DNA of 64,000 nucleotides from Lachnospiraceae bacterium (GCA_011959925.1 BLMD01000270.1:1-64000); one strand, 5' to 3'. Positions 1 to 8,798 are shown, counted from the first letter of the stretch. A program made the numbers and translations. Notes: generated from the letters alone by a model not told the origin.

Positions 1-25
1 TACAGAATTTTTAGTAATCTTTTCT

Positions 26-55
26 TTGGACTTTGCATTCCTTTCATGCTATAAT
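26..55 (+). promoter_or_regulatory. Sigma-A-type promoter of the coiled-coil gene
   Basis: A -35 element TTGGAC (26-31) and a perfect -10 TATAAT (50-55) are separated by 18 bases. The coding start at 98 with its own ribosome binding site follows about 40 bases downstream. Seen directly; promoter activity is inferred. Confidence 0.6.
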
Positions 56-97
56 ACAAAGCACACCTCATCGTTCAGCCTGAAAGGAGTGAAGCCC

Positions 98-559
98 ATG
101 GCATTAACACCTGAAGATTTACAGGCAATCAGCAGCCTGATCCAGCCTCTGCGGGACGATATGCAGACGGTAAAAGCGGATATACAAAGTATGAAAACAG
201 ACATGAATATCATGAAAGCTGATATTCTAAACATGAAGCAGGATATCCAAAACATGAAACAGGATATCCAAAATATGAAACAGGATATCCAAAATATGAA
301 ACAGGATATCCAGCTCTTAAATGACCGTGTTGAAAAACTGGAACAACGCGTCACATCCGTTGAATTAACTCTCGAAAATGTAACTAACCATAACATTCAG
401 CTGCTTGCCGAAAATCACATCAATTTAGTTGACAAGCTTAATCAAGCAATTCGGGTACAGGATAAATCTATTTTATATGAAGTACAGGTATCTGATTTAA
501 GATCAAGAGTCGAATTTCTGGAAAAAGAATTTGCAGAAATGAAAACGAAAATTGCGTAA
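98..559 (+). CDS. Small coiled-coil protein with heptad-repeat tract
   Basis: This encodes 153 residues of unknown function. I place the start at 98 because AAAGGAGTG lies just upstream; an upstream in-frame ATG at 26 falls inside the promoter. Residues about 25-75 form a run of 7-residue repeats of the type MKQDIQN, encoded by near-identical 21-base units. The heptad spacing with hydrophobic M/I/L positions predicts a long coiled coil, and a second coiled-coil segment rich in Leu and Val follows. No signal peptide or membrane segment is visible, so it is probably cytosolic. The gene stands alone between a promoter and a terminator. It resembles in style the coiled-coil protein at 27840-28247. 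Repeat-copy variation is likely because the units are so alike. No function can be assigned. Confidence 0.75.
   Translation: MALTPEDLQAISSLIQPLRDDMQTVKADIQSMKTDMNIMKADILNMKQDIQNMKQDIQNMKQDIQNMKQDIQLLNDRVEKLEQRVTSVELTLENVTNHNIQLLAENHINLVDKLNQAIRVQDKSILYEVQVSDLRSRVEFLEKEFAEMKTKIA
191..316 (+). repeat. Tandem 21-bp heptad-encoding repeat
   Basis: Six consecutive 21-base units begin at 191, 212, 233, 254, 275 and 296. The units at 254 and 275 are identical, and those at 233 and 296 differ from them by only one or a few bases. Each encodes one coiled-coil heptad, so gain or loss of a unit keeps the frame and shifts coiled-coil length by one heptad. Confidence 0.85.
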
Positions 560-606
560 AAGACAGAGCATTCTAACGCCATTCCTTGTTAAATACAAAA
601 CGGCTG

Positions 607-647
607 ACCTGCGGCTAATTAAAGCATATTTTTGCTTAGCCGCAGGT
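607..647 (+). terminator. Intrinsic terminator between coiled-coil gene and nifU
   Basis: A perfect 12-bp stem pairs ACCTGCGGCTAA (607-618) with TTAGCCGCAGGT (636-647) and is followed by TTCTT. It lies between convergent genes and probably ends transcription from the plus-strand gene, possibly from nifU as well. Confidence 0.6.
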
Positions 648-666
648 TTCTTAAACCATTTCCATC

Positions 667-1098
667 CTACTCATCTTTATGAATCTCATGAATATCCGCC
701 GCCGGTTCTTTCAATCCTTCCACTTGAATTCCCTGTTTTTGGGCATAATCCCAAAGCGCCGCATGAATCGCCTCTTCTGCCAAAAGCGAACAGTGCACTT
801 TTACCGGAGGAAGACCGTCCAGTGCTTCCATAACCGCCTTGTTTGTGACCAAAAGGGCTTCCTGAACGGTTTTTCCGGTCACAAGCTCCGTTGCCATGCT
901 GCTTGTCGCCACGGCGGCTCCGCAGCCAAACGTTTTAAACTTTGCTTCACGTATTACGCCGTTTTCATCAATATCCAGATACATCCGCATAATATCTCCG
1001 CATTTTGCGTTTCCTACTGTTCCGACTCCCTTCGGATGTTCGATTTCTCCCATATTTCTCGGATTTTTAAAATGATCCATAACCTTTTCACTATACAT
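667..1098 (-). CDS. nifU: NifU/IscU-type Fe-S cluster scaffold protein
   Basis: This 143-residue protein is a Fe-S assembly scaffold of the short NifU-N/IscU family, on which sulfur from the cysteine desulfurase and iron are assembled before transfer to client proteins in the cytosol. The three conserved cluster-ligand cysteines are present at C33 (NAKCGD), C59 (TFGCGA) and C103 (VHCSLLAEEA). The start ATG at 1098 has GGAGAAG upstream. It follows nifS on the same strand after 72 bases, as is usual for the minimal nifS-nifU pair of Clostridia. The intervening bases contain a duplicated copy of the nifS 3' end. Length and motifs fit the family; the assignment is firm. Confidence 0.93.
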   Translation of the reverse strand: MYSEKVMDHFKNPRNMGEIEHPKGVGTVGNAKCGDIMRMYLDIDENGVIREAKFKTFGCGAAVATSSMATELVTGKTVQEALLVTNKAVMEALDGLPPVKVHCSLLAEEAIHAALWDYAQKQGIQVEGLKEPAADIHEIHKDE

Positions 1099-1130
1099 AA
1101 TGTTCTTCTCCTATCATTCATTTACTTTGC

Positions 1131-1214
1131 AAAGGATACCTTTATGCCGTTCGGCAGATTTAAGGTAACCCTAAAGGATGCCTTTATGCCGTTCGGCAGA
1201 TTTAAGGTAATCTT
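1131..1214 (-). repeat. 42-bp tandem duplication over the nifS 3' end
   Basis: Two 42-base units (1131-1172 and 1173-1214) are nearly identical, differing at only a few positions. The higher-coordinate unit codes the last residues of NifS and contains its stop at the junction. The lower unit would encode the same YLKSAERHKG peptide again, now outside the gene. The unit is 14 codons long. Confidence 0.85.
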
Positions 1215-2370
1215 CATACAGCGGGGACATGCTGCGGAGACGTTGGATGGTCTTTTTTAATTCCTCTACCACATAATCCAGCTCTTCCTTTGTCGTCTGC
1301 TCCGACAGCGTCAGGCGCAGAGAACCATGCGCAAGTTCATGAGGCCTTCCGATGGCAAGCAGCACGTGCGAAGGGTCTAGGGATCCCGATGTACATGCGG
1401 AACCGCTGGAAGCGCAGATCCCCGCTTCATCCAAAAGAATCAGCATGGATTCTCCTTCAATAAATCGAAAACAAAAATGTACATGATGCGGCAGGCGCCG
1501 GATCCGGTCTCCGTTTAAGACAGAAAAAGGAATCTCATTCTCAATCCTTTCGATCAGATAATCCCGCAGTCCGCTCTCGTATTCTATCGTCTCTTTCATG
1601 TGATCGGCTGCACGTTTTGCCGCTGCAGCAAATCCAACAATACCAGGCACATTATGCGTACCTGCGCGTTTCCCTCTCTCCTGTGCTCCGCCATGAATCA
1701 GCGGAGGAAGTTTTACCGATGTTCTCACATATAAAAATCCGACGCCTTTCGGTCCGTGGATTTTATGGGCGCTTGCGCTCATCAGATCAATGTTCATTTC
1801 TTCCGCATTAAGAGGAATATGACCGAATGCCTGTACCGCATCCGTATGGAAGAAAACGCCGAATTCCTTTGCGATCTGTCCGATCCCGGCAATGGGCTGA
1901 ATCGTTCCGATTTCATTATTTGCAGCCATAATCGAAATAAGAATCGTATCCGGACGAATCGATTGTTTCAGCTGATCCAAATCGATGATTCCCTGCTCGT
2001 TTACCGAAAGATACGTCACGTCAAATCCCTGCTTTTCCAAATATTGACATGTATGCAAAACGGCATGGTGTTCTATGCTCGAAGTGATGATATGATTTCC
2101 CTTTGACCGATACGTCTCTGCAATGATCTTTAACGCCCAGTTATCCGACTCGCTCCCGCCTCCGGTAAAATAGATTTCGGATGGCTTCGCCCCAATCATC
2201 GCCGCAATCTCTTCCCTGGCATTCTCGACTGCCTGGCTGCTTGTTTGGGCAAAGCGATAAATACTCGACGGATTTCCATAAAATTCTGTAAAATACGGCG
2301 TCATTTCTTTCCATACGTCCGGATGAAGCTGCGTGGTCGCCGCATTGTCCAAATATACCAACTGTCCCAT
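1171..2370 (-). CDS. nifS: Cysteine desulfurase (NifS/IscS family)
   Basis: This 399-residue PLP enzyme takes sulfur from L-cysteine, giving alanine and a protein-bound persulfide for Fe-S assembly on the adjacent NifU. Visible family motifs are YLDNAATTQLHPDV at the N-terminus, the PLP-lysine region SASAHKIHGPKGVGFLY (near residue 205) and the sulfur-carrying cysteine loop SSGSACTSGSL (near residue 325). The start has AGAGGGG upstream. Transcription continues into nifU. The C-terminus YEDYLKSAERHKGIL ends at a TAG formed at the joint of a 42-bp tandem duplication, so the original stop may have been different. The family call is firm. Confidence 0.94.
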   Translation of the reverse strand: MGQLVYLDNAATTQLHPDVWKEMTPYFTEFYGNPSSIYRFAQTSSQAVENAREEIAAMIGAKPSEIYFTGGGSESDNWALKIIAETYRSKGNHIITSSIEHHAVLHTCQYLEKQGFDVTYLSVNEQGIIDLDQLKQSIRPDTILISIMAANNEIGTIQPIAGIGQIAKEFGVFFHTDAVQAFGHIPLNAEEMNIDLMSASAHKIHGPKGVGFLYVRTSVKLPPLIHGGAQERGKRAGTHNVPGIVGFAAAAKRAADHMKETIEYESGLRDYLIERIENEIPFSVLNGDRIRRLPHHVHFCFRFIEGESMLILLDEAGICASSGSACTSGSLDPSHVLLAIGRPHELAHGSLRLTLSEQTTKEELDYVVEELKKTIQRLRSMSPLYEDYLKSAERHKGIL

Positions 2371-2447
2371 TATAATCCCCTCTTTTCTTTCTCGTTTATA
2401 TTTATATTTTTCCTATATGTTTAATATGATATATGCTGTAAGAGAAA

Positions 2448-2468
2448 GTCTGCCTTTTTTCGGCAGAC
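2448..2468 (-). terminator. Probable terminator downstream of htrA
   Basis: A 7-bp stem GTCTGCC/GGCAGAC (2448-2454 with 2462-2468) encloses a loop of T residues on the plus strand. On the minus strand it lies just after the htrA stop and is followed by TTTCTCTT. The U-tract is weak, so confidence is moderate. Confidence 0.45.
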
Positions 2469-2509
2469 CTTCTTCTGCAAAAACAGTCTAACATCTATTT
2501 GCATCCGTG

Positions 2510-3706
2510 TCAATCATTTTGTGCCGTTAATGTAACCGGAATCTCTTTTTCTTCGTAGGCTCCGTTATTAAATACCTGAACCGTCACTGTTACGGTATCT
2601 CCCACTTTAAATGCGCTGAGTGCAGATTTCAGTTCATCCATTGACGTTACTTTTTTATCGTCGATTTTCGTAACGATATTACCCGCGGTAATCCCCGCTG
2701 CTTCTGCCCCGCTGCCTTCCACGACCCGCGTCACATAAACGCCTGCGGGCATATTATACTGCCGGAACACTTCTTCTGTCACATCTGCGCCGTAGATTCC
2801 GATATACGGACTTCCGGTTGTTGTCGTTTTTCCGTTTGCGATCAAATCTTCCAGAATCGGTCCCGCCGTTGCCATTGGAATCGCAAATCCCATTCCTTCT
2901 ACACTTGTTTCGGAATACTTGGAAGAATTGATACCGATCAGCTCGCCCTTTGTATTGATCAGGGCACCGCCGCTGTTGCCGGGATTAATCGCCGCATCCG
3001 TCTGAATCAGGCGGCTGGAAATAGTTTCTCCCGTTGCTTCGTTTTGAAATGTAACTTCCCTGCCCAAGGCGCTGATGACTCCTGTCGTCACAGACTGCCC
3101 GTACCCCAGAGCATTTCCGATCGCTATCGCAGGGTCGCCTACCGAAAGAGCGTCCGAGTCGCCGGTTACGGCTATTTTCACATGGTTCAGCGTCTCTTCC
3201 GACAAATCTGACAGTGCAATCTGAATCACTGCCAAGTCATTGGATGGAGCTGTCCCGCGTACCGTTGCGGGAGCAGTCGTCTCATCGGAAAACTGTACGG
3301 TCAGTGCATCTGTATTTTCTACAACATGATTATTCGTCGCTACGTAGAGATACTTATCGTCTTTATCGATCAAAATTCCGGAACCGCTGCTCTCACTTTC
3401 AATCGTCCTTCCCTGTCCGAAAAAACTCATAATCTCCTGCTGCGTCATACCGGTAATCGCTACGACAGACGGCATCGTTTCTTCTACCACGCCAGATATA
3501 TCTGTTGTATTTACATTCGCAGACGTGCTGGTCGGCTGGATATTGGAAGAACTGACTGCCTCCTGTTCCCCGTCCGTCTCATTCTTTATCACCCTGCTCC
3601 CCAGAAAATAATTTGCTCCGGAAAACGCCGTGCCTCCTACAACACCAAATACAAGCGCCAATGCCGCACATTTCGTCAATTTTGCAAAAAAGCCATGTTT
3701 ACTCAT
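2510..3706 (-). CDS. htrA: Membrane-anchored HtrA/DegP serine protease with PDZ domain
   Basis: This 398-residue protein degrades or refolds damaged extracytoplasmic proteins. The start at 3706 is preceded by GAAGGAGTAA; an ATG 33 bases upstream lacks such a site. Residues about 12-36 form one hydrophobic anchor. The trypsin-like domain carries the full catalytic triad: H127 (NNHVVE), D157 (SNDLAV) and S245 (NPGNSGGAL). A single PDZ domain occupies about residues 300-390 and includes SPYIGIYGADV and ITAGNIVTKIDDKKV. A flexible Ser/Thr-rich linker separates anchor and protease. Length fits Gram-positive HtrA proteins. The gene appears monocistronic. Confidence 0.93.
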   Translation of the reverse strand: MSKHGFFAKLTKCAALALVFGVVGGTAFSGANYFLGSRVIKNETDGEQEAVSSSNIQPTSTSANVNTTDISGVVEETMPSVVAITGMTQQEIMSFFGQGRTIESESSGSGILIDKDDKYLYVATNNHVVENTDALTVQFSDETTAPATVRGTAPSNDLAVIQIALSDLSEETLNHVKIAVTGDSDALSVGDPAIAIGNALGYGQSVTTGVISALGREVTFQNEATGETISSRLIQTDAAINPGNSGGALINTKGELIGINSSKYSETSVEGMGFAIPMATAGPILEDLIANGKTTTTGSPYIGIYGADVTEEVFRQYNMPAGVYVTRVVEGSGAEAAGITAGNIVTKIDDKKVTSMDELKSALSAFKVGDTVTVTVQVFNNGAYEEKEIPVTLTAQND

Positions 3707-3859
3707 AAAAATTACTCCTTCCACTTTACTTATTTTCACACATTACATGCTTTTGTTTCGTTTACATGGAGTAGTGTAATCCTTAATTATGTTCTGTTTT
3801 TGATTAAAATATGAAAAAAATATGTTCTGACAATTTTTTCCTATTTTTATGCATCGGAC

Positions 3860-4378
3860 CTAAAACAATTCCACGATCTTTCCGGTTGCTGCATAATGCT
3901 TACAATCGATTACGCGCTGATTGGCAGATCCTTTAAATTTCAGCATAATACTGTATTCTTCTTCCAGAAACGGTCCGTCAACCAACACATCAATATAAGA
4001 AAGTATCTCCTGCGTATACTGCGTTTCACACATTCCTTCCGAAACCAGATCCCGGTCCAATACATATCCCGTATATGCCCAGATATCCTTTTCGGGACAC
4101 AATTTTTTTACGCGCCGCAAAAACGGCAGAAGCGCCGCCTGATTTTCCGGTTCCATCGGATCGCCGCCCAGCAGCGTAAGTCCCTTGATATAAGAAGGCT
4201 GCAAAGACTCGATCAGTACATCTTCCACTTCCCGGGTAAAAGGCTGTCCATAGGAAAAATCCCATGTCTCCGGCTGGAAACAGCCTTTACAGCAGTTTCT
4301 GCAGCCCGAGACAAAGAGCACGGTACGAACTCCTGTCCCGTTTGCAATGTCACAATATTTGATCGCAGAATAATTCAT
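3860..4378 (-). CDS. nrdG: Anaerobic ribonucleotide reductase activating protein
   Basis: This 172-residue radical SAM enzyme installs the glycyl radical on NrdD, using a [4Fe-4S] cluster and S-adenosylmethionine. The cluster motif CxxxCxxC is at C26, C30 and C33 (SGCRNCCKGC). LLGGDPMEP provides the SAM-contacting GGDP-type motif. I place the start at 4378, where ATGA overlaps the nrdD stop, giving tight translational coupling; an upstream in-frame ATG inside nrdD is less likely. Length and motifs match the NrdG family. It is co-transcribed with nrdD from the NrdR-box promoter. Confidence 0.94.
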   Translation of the reverse strand: MNYSAIKYCDIANGTGVRTVLFVSGCRNCCKGCFQPETWDFSYGQPFTREVEDVLIESLQPSYIKGLTLLGGDPMEPENQAALLPFLRRVKKLCPEKDIWAYTGYVLDRDLVSEGMCETQYTQEILSYIDVLVDGPFLEEEYSIMLKFKGSANQRVIDCKHYAATGKIVELF

Positions 4379-6537
4379 AGATGCAGCACCCGGTCTTTGA
4401 TCTCCTGTGTTCTTCCCTGATTCCAAAACTGCGTCCCGATATAGCCGCAGGTCCGCCTTGCCACGTTCATTTTATCCTGATTCCGGTTGCCGCAGTTCGG
4501 ACATTCCCATACCAGCTTGCCGTGATCGTCCGTTGCAATTTTAATCTCGCCGTCATATCCGCAGATCTGACAGAAATCGCTTTTTGTGTTTAACTCCGCA
4601 TACATAATGTTATCATAGATATACTGCATCACAGAAAGAACCGCATCCAGATTCCCCGTCATATTCGGTACTTCCACATAGCTGATCGCCCCGCCGGGGG
4701 AAAGCTTCTGAAACTGCGCTTCAAACTTCAGCTTGGCAAACGCGTCGATCTCTTCGCTGACATGCACATGGTAGCTGTTGGTGATATAGTTTTTATCCGT
4801 TACTCCCGGAATCATGCCAAACCGCTTCTGCAGGCATTTGGCAAACTTATAAGTCGTAGATTCTAACGGAGTGCCGTATACACTGAAACCGATATTCGTC
4901 TCTTCCTTCCACTGTTCGCAGGCATCATTTAAACGCTGCATGACCGCCAGGGCAAACGGTGTCGCTGCCGGATCGGTGTGGGATTTGCCCGTCATATAAT
5001 ACGTACATTCGCTAAGTCCCGCATATCCCAGAGAAATCGAAGAATAGCCGCCGTATAAGAGCGGATCGATCGGCTCTCCCTTTTTCAGCCTGCCTAAAGC
5101 TCCGTCCTGCCAGAGAATCGGAGCAACATCCGAAGGCGTTCCTTTCAGCCGGTTATGACGGCACATCAGCGCCCGCTTACAAAGCGCAAGACGTTCGTCC
5201 AAAACTTCCCAGAAACGCTCCATATCTCCTCCGCTGCTGCAGGCAGCATCTACCAGATTCAACGTCACGACGCCCTGATTAAATCGTCCGTAAAATTGGT
5301 ATTTGCCCGTTTCGTTTTTATATAAATTTAGAAACGAACGGCATCCCATACAGGGATAGCAGTTCCCGTCTTTTAATTCCCGCATGACTTTTTCGGAAAT
5401 ATAATCGGGCACCATTCTCCTTGCCGTACATTCCGCCGCAAGTTTTGTCAGCTTCCAGTATTTGCTGCCCTCTGTAATATTGTCTTCTTCCAGCACATAG
5501 ATCAGTTTCGGAAATGCCGGCGTAATATAGACGCCCGCCTCATTTTTCACGCCGTTGATCCGCTGTTTTAAGACTTCCTCGATCACAAGGGCAAGATCGT
5601 CTCTTGTCCTGCCTTCCGGCACCTCGTTGAGATACATAAATACCGTAACAAACGGGGCCTGTCCGTTCGTCGTCATCAGTGTAATGACCTGATACTGGAT
5701 CATCTGCACGCCGCGGTTGATCTCTTCCAATACCCTGGACTCTGCAACGCTGTTTAACTGCTCTTCATTCAAAGTAATTCCCGCAGATTCAAATTCTTTC
5801 CGGACCTCCCTGCGGAACCGGTGGCGGCTGACATCTACAAACGGCGCCAAATGAGACAGCGAAATACTCTGTCCGCCGTACTGGGAACTTGCAATCTGTG
5901 CAATAATCTGCGTTGCAATATTGCACGCCGTAGAAAAACTATGCGGCTTTTCGATCATCGTACCGCTGATCACCGTTCCGTTCTGCAGCATATTTTCCAG
6001 ATTGACCAGACAGCAGTTATGCATATGCTGCGCAAAATAATCCGAATCATGGAAATGGATGATTCCGTTTTCATGCGCTTCCACAATATCCTGCGGCAGT
6101 AAAAACCGCCGGGTGATATCCTTGCTGACTTCGCCTGCCATATAATCCCGCTGTACACTGTTGACCGTCGGGTTTTTATTGGAATTTTCCTGTTTTACTT
6201 CTTCATTGTCGCATTCCAGCAGCGTCATAATCTGCTTATCCGTAGAGTTGGCTTTCCGGACCAACGCCCTTTTATACCGGTAAGTAATATAATTGCGGGC
6301 AACCGCAAATGCCTGCTGCTGCATAATTTCATTTTCCACTAGATCCTGGATTTCTTCCACATTCAAAGCCCGTCCCATGTTGCCGCAGATGTCTTCTATC
6401 TCCCGGCAGATCTTTTGCACCTGCCCGCCGGTCAGGCGGTCCTGCTCCATCACAGACTGATTGGCTTTTAACACGGCTGTCTCTATTTTTGAAATATCAA
6501 AATCTTCTTCCGTACCGCTCCGCTTGATAATTTTCAT
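4375..6537 (-). CDS. nrdD: Anaerobic ribonucleoside-triphosphate reductase (class III)
   Basis: This 720-residue enzyme reduces ribonucleoside triphosphates to deoxynucleotides under anaerobic conditions. The start at 6537 follows GGAGAATTGGTT; an in-frame ATG at 6564 has no good site. An ATP-cone allosteric domain lies at residues 1-95 or so (IIKRSGTEEDFDISKIE). The C-terminus has a four-cysteine zinc site (CQICG and CPNCG) followed by the glycyl-radical loop RRTCGYIGTQFWNQG. It overlaps nrdG by 4 bases. Expression is probably repressed by NrdR through two boxes in the promoter. No class I or II reductase is in this window. Confidence 0.95.
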   Translation of the reverse strand: MKIIKRSGTEEDFDISKIETAVLKANQSVMEQDRLTGGQVQKICREIEDICGNMGRALNVEEIQDLVENEIMQQQAFAVARNYITYRYKRALVRKANSTDKQIMTLLECDNEEVKQENSNKNPTVNSVQRDYMAGEVSKDITRRFLLPQDIVEAHENGIIHFHDSDYFAQHMHNCCLVNLENMLQNGTVISGTMIEKPHSFSTACNIATQIIAQIASSQYGGQSISLSHLAPFVDVSRHRFRREVRKEFESAGITLNEEQLNSVAESRVLEEINRGVQMIQYQVITLMTTNGQAPFVTVFMYLNEVPEGRTRDDLALVIEEVLKQRINGVKNEAGVYITPAFPKLIYVLEEDNITEGSKYWKLTKLAAECTARRMVPDYISEKVMRELKDGNCYPCMGCRSFLNLYKNETGKYQFYGRFNQGVVTLNLVDAACSSGGDMERFWEVLDERLALCKRALMCRHNRLKGTPSDVAPILWQDGALGRLKKGEPIDPLLYGGYSSISLGYAGLSECTYYMTGKSHTDPAATPFALAVMQRLNDACEQWKEETNIGFSVYGTPLESTTYKFAKCLQKRFGMIPGVTDKNYITNSYHVHVSEEIDAFAKLKFEAQFQKLSPGGAISYVEVPNMTGNLDAVLSVMQYIYDNIMYAELNTKSDFCQICGYDGEIKIATDDHGKLVWECPNCGNRNQDKMNVARRTCGYIGTQFWNQGRTQEIKDRVLHL

Positions 6538-6594
6538 AACCAATTCTCCTTTACATTCTTCCATATTATGCTTTTTCCTAACGAAAGTAAGACG

Positions 6595-6623
6595 ATTTTA
6601 CCATATCTAGTATGTTCCGTCAA
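6595..6623 (-). promoter_or_regulatory. nrdDG promoter
   Basis: On the minus strand a -35 TTGACG (6618-6623) and a -10 TAAAAT (6595-6600) are separated by 17 bases, upstream of the nrdD start at 6537. The spacer contains one of two NrdR-like boxes. Confidence 0.7.
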
Positions 6624-6641
6624 CAAAAAATCAATATATAG
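6601..6641 (-). promoter_or_regulatory. Paired NrdR boxes
   Basis: On the minus strand CTATATATTG (6632-6641) matches the NrdR-box core CWATATATWG exactly, and CTAGATATGG (6601-6610) matches at 8 of 10. Their centres are 31 bases apart, the spacing known for NrdR operators (about three helical turns). One box flanks the -35 and the other lies in the spacer, a position suited to repression. The nrdR gene itself is not in the window. Confidence 0.72.
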
Positions 6642-6694
6642 TATTCTCTATGTTTCTACAAAAAATTATTGGTCAATTAGAATTATTATATAAA

Positions 6695-7954
6695 TTATAG
6701 GGATAACTGGAAAAATTTTCTGATTTCTCCGATAAAATACAGCGAACCAAACGCTACCGTCTTCTCCTGACTGTTCTCACTTCCCAAACCGGACAAAAAC
6801 GGAGCAAACACTTCCCTCCAATTCTCCTTCTGCTCCGCCCGGATCTTGCGGGCGTTCATATAATCCAAAAGATGTTCCGCCTTAAGCGCCCGGTCCGATT
6901 CGGGCGTGACCGCGGTAACTTTATCTGCCAAAGGGAGCATTTCTTCCAGCATCTCGTCATAATCTTTATCTGCCAAAACCCCTATGACAAAATGAAATTT
7001 TTCCCCGGGATACAAAGTCATCAAGCTCTGTTTCAATGCACGGGTTCCGTCCGTATTATGTGCGCCGTCAATCATCAAAAACGGCTGTTCGCTCAGCAGT
7101 TCCATTCTGCCCGCCCAGATAGTGTCTGCAATCCCGCCGTGCAGATCTTCTTCCGTAATGGAATATCCAAGCTCCTGTAACTGCCTTGCCGCCAAAACGG
7201 CTGTCATCGCATTTTCCCGCTGATGCACTCCAAGCATCTGCATTTGATAGGGTTCCTCTCCCGGATAGCAGAAACCTCCCGGAACCGAAGTAATCCGATC
7301 TGTTTCTACACACCGATACGGAATCGACAGTTCGTGTAAACGCTCCTTTAACACTTCCATAGCTTCCGCCGTCTGACCCCCAAGAACCGCCCGCGTTCCC
7401 CGTTTCAAAATCCCGGCTTTTTCTGCGGCGATTTTCCCAAGCGTTTCTCCTAAAAGATCCGTATGATCATATCCGATCCTGGTAATGACGCTGACAAGCG
7501 GAGCCTCAATCACATTCGTGGAATCCAGCCGTCCCCCCAGCCCTGTTTCCAGGATGACAAGACCGCAATTTTGTTCTTTAAAATAAAGCAGGGCGATCGC
7601 CAGACAGTAGTCAAACATGGATGCTCCAAACTCCTTGGGCAGCGCTAACAGCCGCCTGCCGAGCCTGGCAGCGTCGGAAAGGGGAATCTGATGTTTATCT
7701 ACCTGAATCCGTTCCGTAAAATCGATCAGATGCGGCGATGTAAATAATCCCGTCCGAATCCCCGCCCGGGTACAGATTTCGCGCAGAAAGGCTGCGGTAG
7801 AGCCTTTCCCGTTCGTTCCTGCGATATGGATAAACGCAGCGCCCTTCTGGGGATTGCCTACTGCAGCCAATAATGTTTCACTCAATTTTATGCCCGGCAG
7901 CCTGCCGAACCTCCGCTTATGTTCCATGGTACGTATCACATTTTGATCATCCAT
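6695..7954 (-). CDS. folC: Folylpolyglutamate synthase / dihydrofolate synthase
   Basis: This 419-residue Mur-ligase-family enzyme adds glutamate to dihydropteroate or folates with ATP hydrolysis in the cytosol. The P-loop HIAGTNGKGSTAAFL is at about residues 41-55. Further family motifs are FTSPHL, ETGLGGRLDSTN and the C-terminal domain motif DGAHNTDG. The start lies one base after the degV stop, so the two are likely translated from one mRNA. Length matches the family. Whether it has both activities cannot be read from sequence alone. Confidence 0.93.
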   Translation of the reverse strand: MDDQNVIRTMEHKRRFGRLPGIKLSETLLAAVGNPQKGAAFIHIAGTNGKGSTAAFLREICTRAGIRTGLFTSPHLIDFTERIQVDKHQIPLSDAARLGRRLLALPKEFGASMFDYCLAIALLYFKEQNCGLVILETGLGGRLDSTNVIEAPLVSVITRIGYDHTDLLGETLGKIAAEKAGILKRGTRAVLGGQTAEAMEVLKERLHELSIPYRCVETDRITSVPGGFCYPGEEPYQMQMLGVHQRENAMTAVLAARQLQELGYSITEEDLHGGIADTIWAGRMELLSEQPFLMIDGAHNTDGTRALKQSLMTLYPGEKFHFVIGVLADKDYDEMLEEMLPLADKVTAVTPESDRALKAEHLLDYMNARKIRAEQKENWREVFAPFLSGLGSENSQEKTVAFGSLYFIGEIRKFFQLSL

Positions 7955-7955
7955 C

Positions 7956-8798
7956 TTAAACCGCCATAATCACGCCGCCGTCATTGGCATACATACTGCT
8001 GATCCCTGCCGTATCCACAACGACGATCTTTTGAAACCGAACCGAACGTTCCACTTCTTCTTTTACCTCGTGTGCACGTTCCGGACAATTGCAGTGGGAA
8101 ATCGCAAGTACCTTTCGTTCCGGCTCTTTGAGTCCGGATAACATCTCTTCCACCATCTTTTTAAGCGCCTTATGCATCCCCCTTGCCTGCCCAAGCTGAC
8201 AGATCAGGCCGTCCGGCGTAGCTCCCATAACAGGCTTGATATTTAACGCATTCGCTACAAATGCTTTTAAATTGCTGAGCCTGCCGTTCTTGCGCAGCGT
8301 TTCTAACGTTTCCAATACAAAATACGTATTCTGTCCCGCAATGTATGCTTCCGTCTGTTCCACCGTCTCTTCAAAACTCATGCCGGCGGTTTCACATTCC
8401 TGCACTTTCATACCGATCAACGTTTCCCCCACAGAGGCGGATCTGGAATTAAAAATATAAATCTGCTTCGTTCCTTCGCCGTATTCTTCTTCAAACAGCT
8501 GCTTTGCAAGCTGCGCGCTGTTATAAGAACCGCTGAGTTCTTTTGATAACGTTACGATATAAATCCGTTTTGCATCTCCCAAAAACTGCTCCTTATAACA
8601 TTCCGGAGACGGGCAGGAAGATTTGGGTCCGACGGGACTCTCCTTCACACGTTTTAAAAAATCTTTCTGGTTAAACGTTTCGTCGTCAACTACACGATAA
8701 CCGTTCACTTCCATCTCCAACGCGACATTTACAAAATGTCCGTCTGCTTTTAATTCTTCCGTTAATTCCCCGCAGCTGTCAATGATAATTTTATACAT
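7956..8798 (-). CDS. DegV family fatty-acid-binding protein
   Basis: This 280-residue protein belongs to the DegV family, whose characterised members bind fatty acids and, as FakB, present them to a fatty acid kinase. The start at 8798 follows TTTGGAGGGACATTC; an earlier in-frame ATG lacks such a site. The N-terminus YKIIIDSCGELT and the segments VYIVTLS-like IYIVTLSKELSGSY and SRSASVGETL are typical of the fold. No fakA kinase lies in the window. It is immediately followed by folC. The specific ligand is unknown. Confidence 0.88.
   Translation of the reverse strand: MYKIIIDSCGELTEELKADGHFVNVALEMEVNGYRVVDDETFNQKDFLKRVKESPVGPKSSCPSPECYKEQFLGDAKRIYIVTLSKELSGSYNSAQLAKQLFEEEYGEGTKQIYIFNSRSASVGETLIGMKVQECETAGMSFEETVEQTEAYIAGQNTYFVLETLETLRKNGRLSNLKAFVANALNIKPVMGATPDGLICQLGQARGMHKALKKMVEEMLSGLKEPERKVLAISHCNCPERAHEVKEEVERSVRFQKIVVVDTAGISSMYANDGGVIMAV

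Noticed and set aside
191..316. Short regular repeats resembling a CRISPR array
   Set aside because: Units are contiguous, without spacers, and encode coiled-coil heptads in frame.
679..1260. 193-codon plus-strand frame over nifU and the nifS end
   Set aside because: It is antisense to two clear Fe-S genes, has no ribosome binding site and its product is not protein-like.
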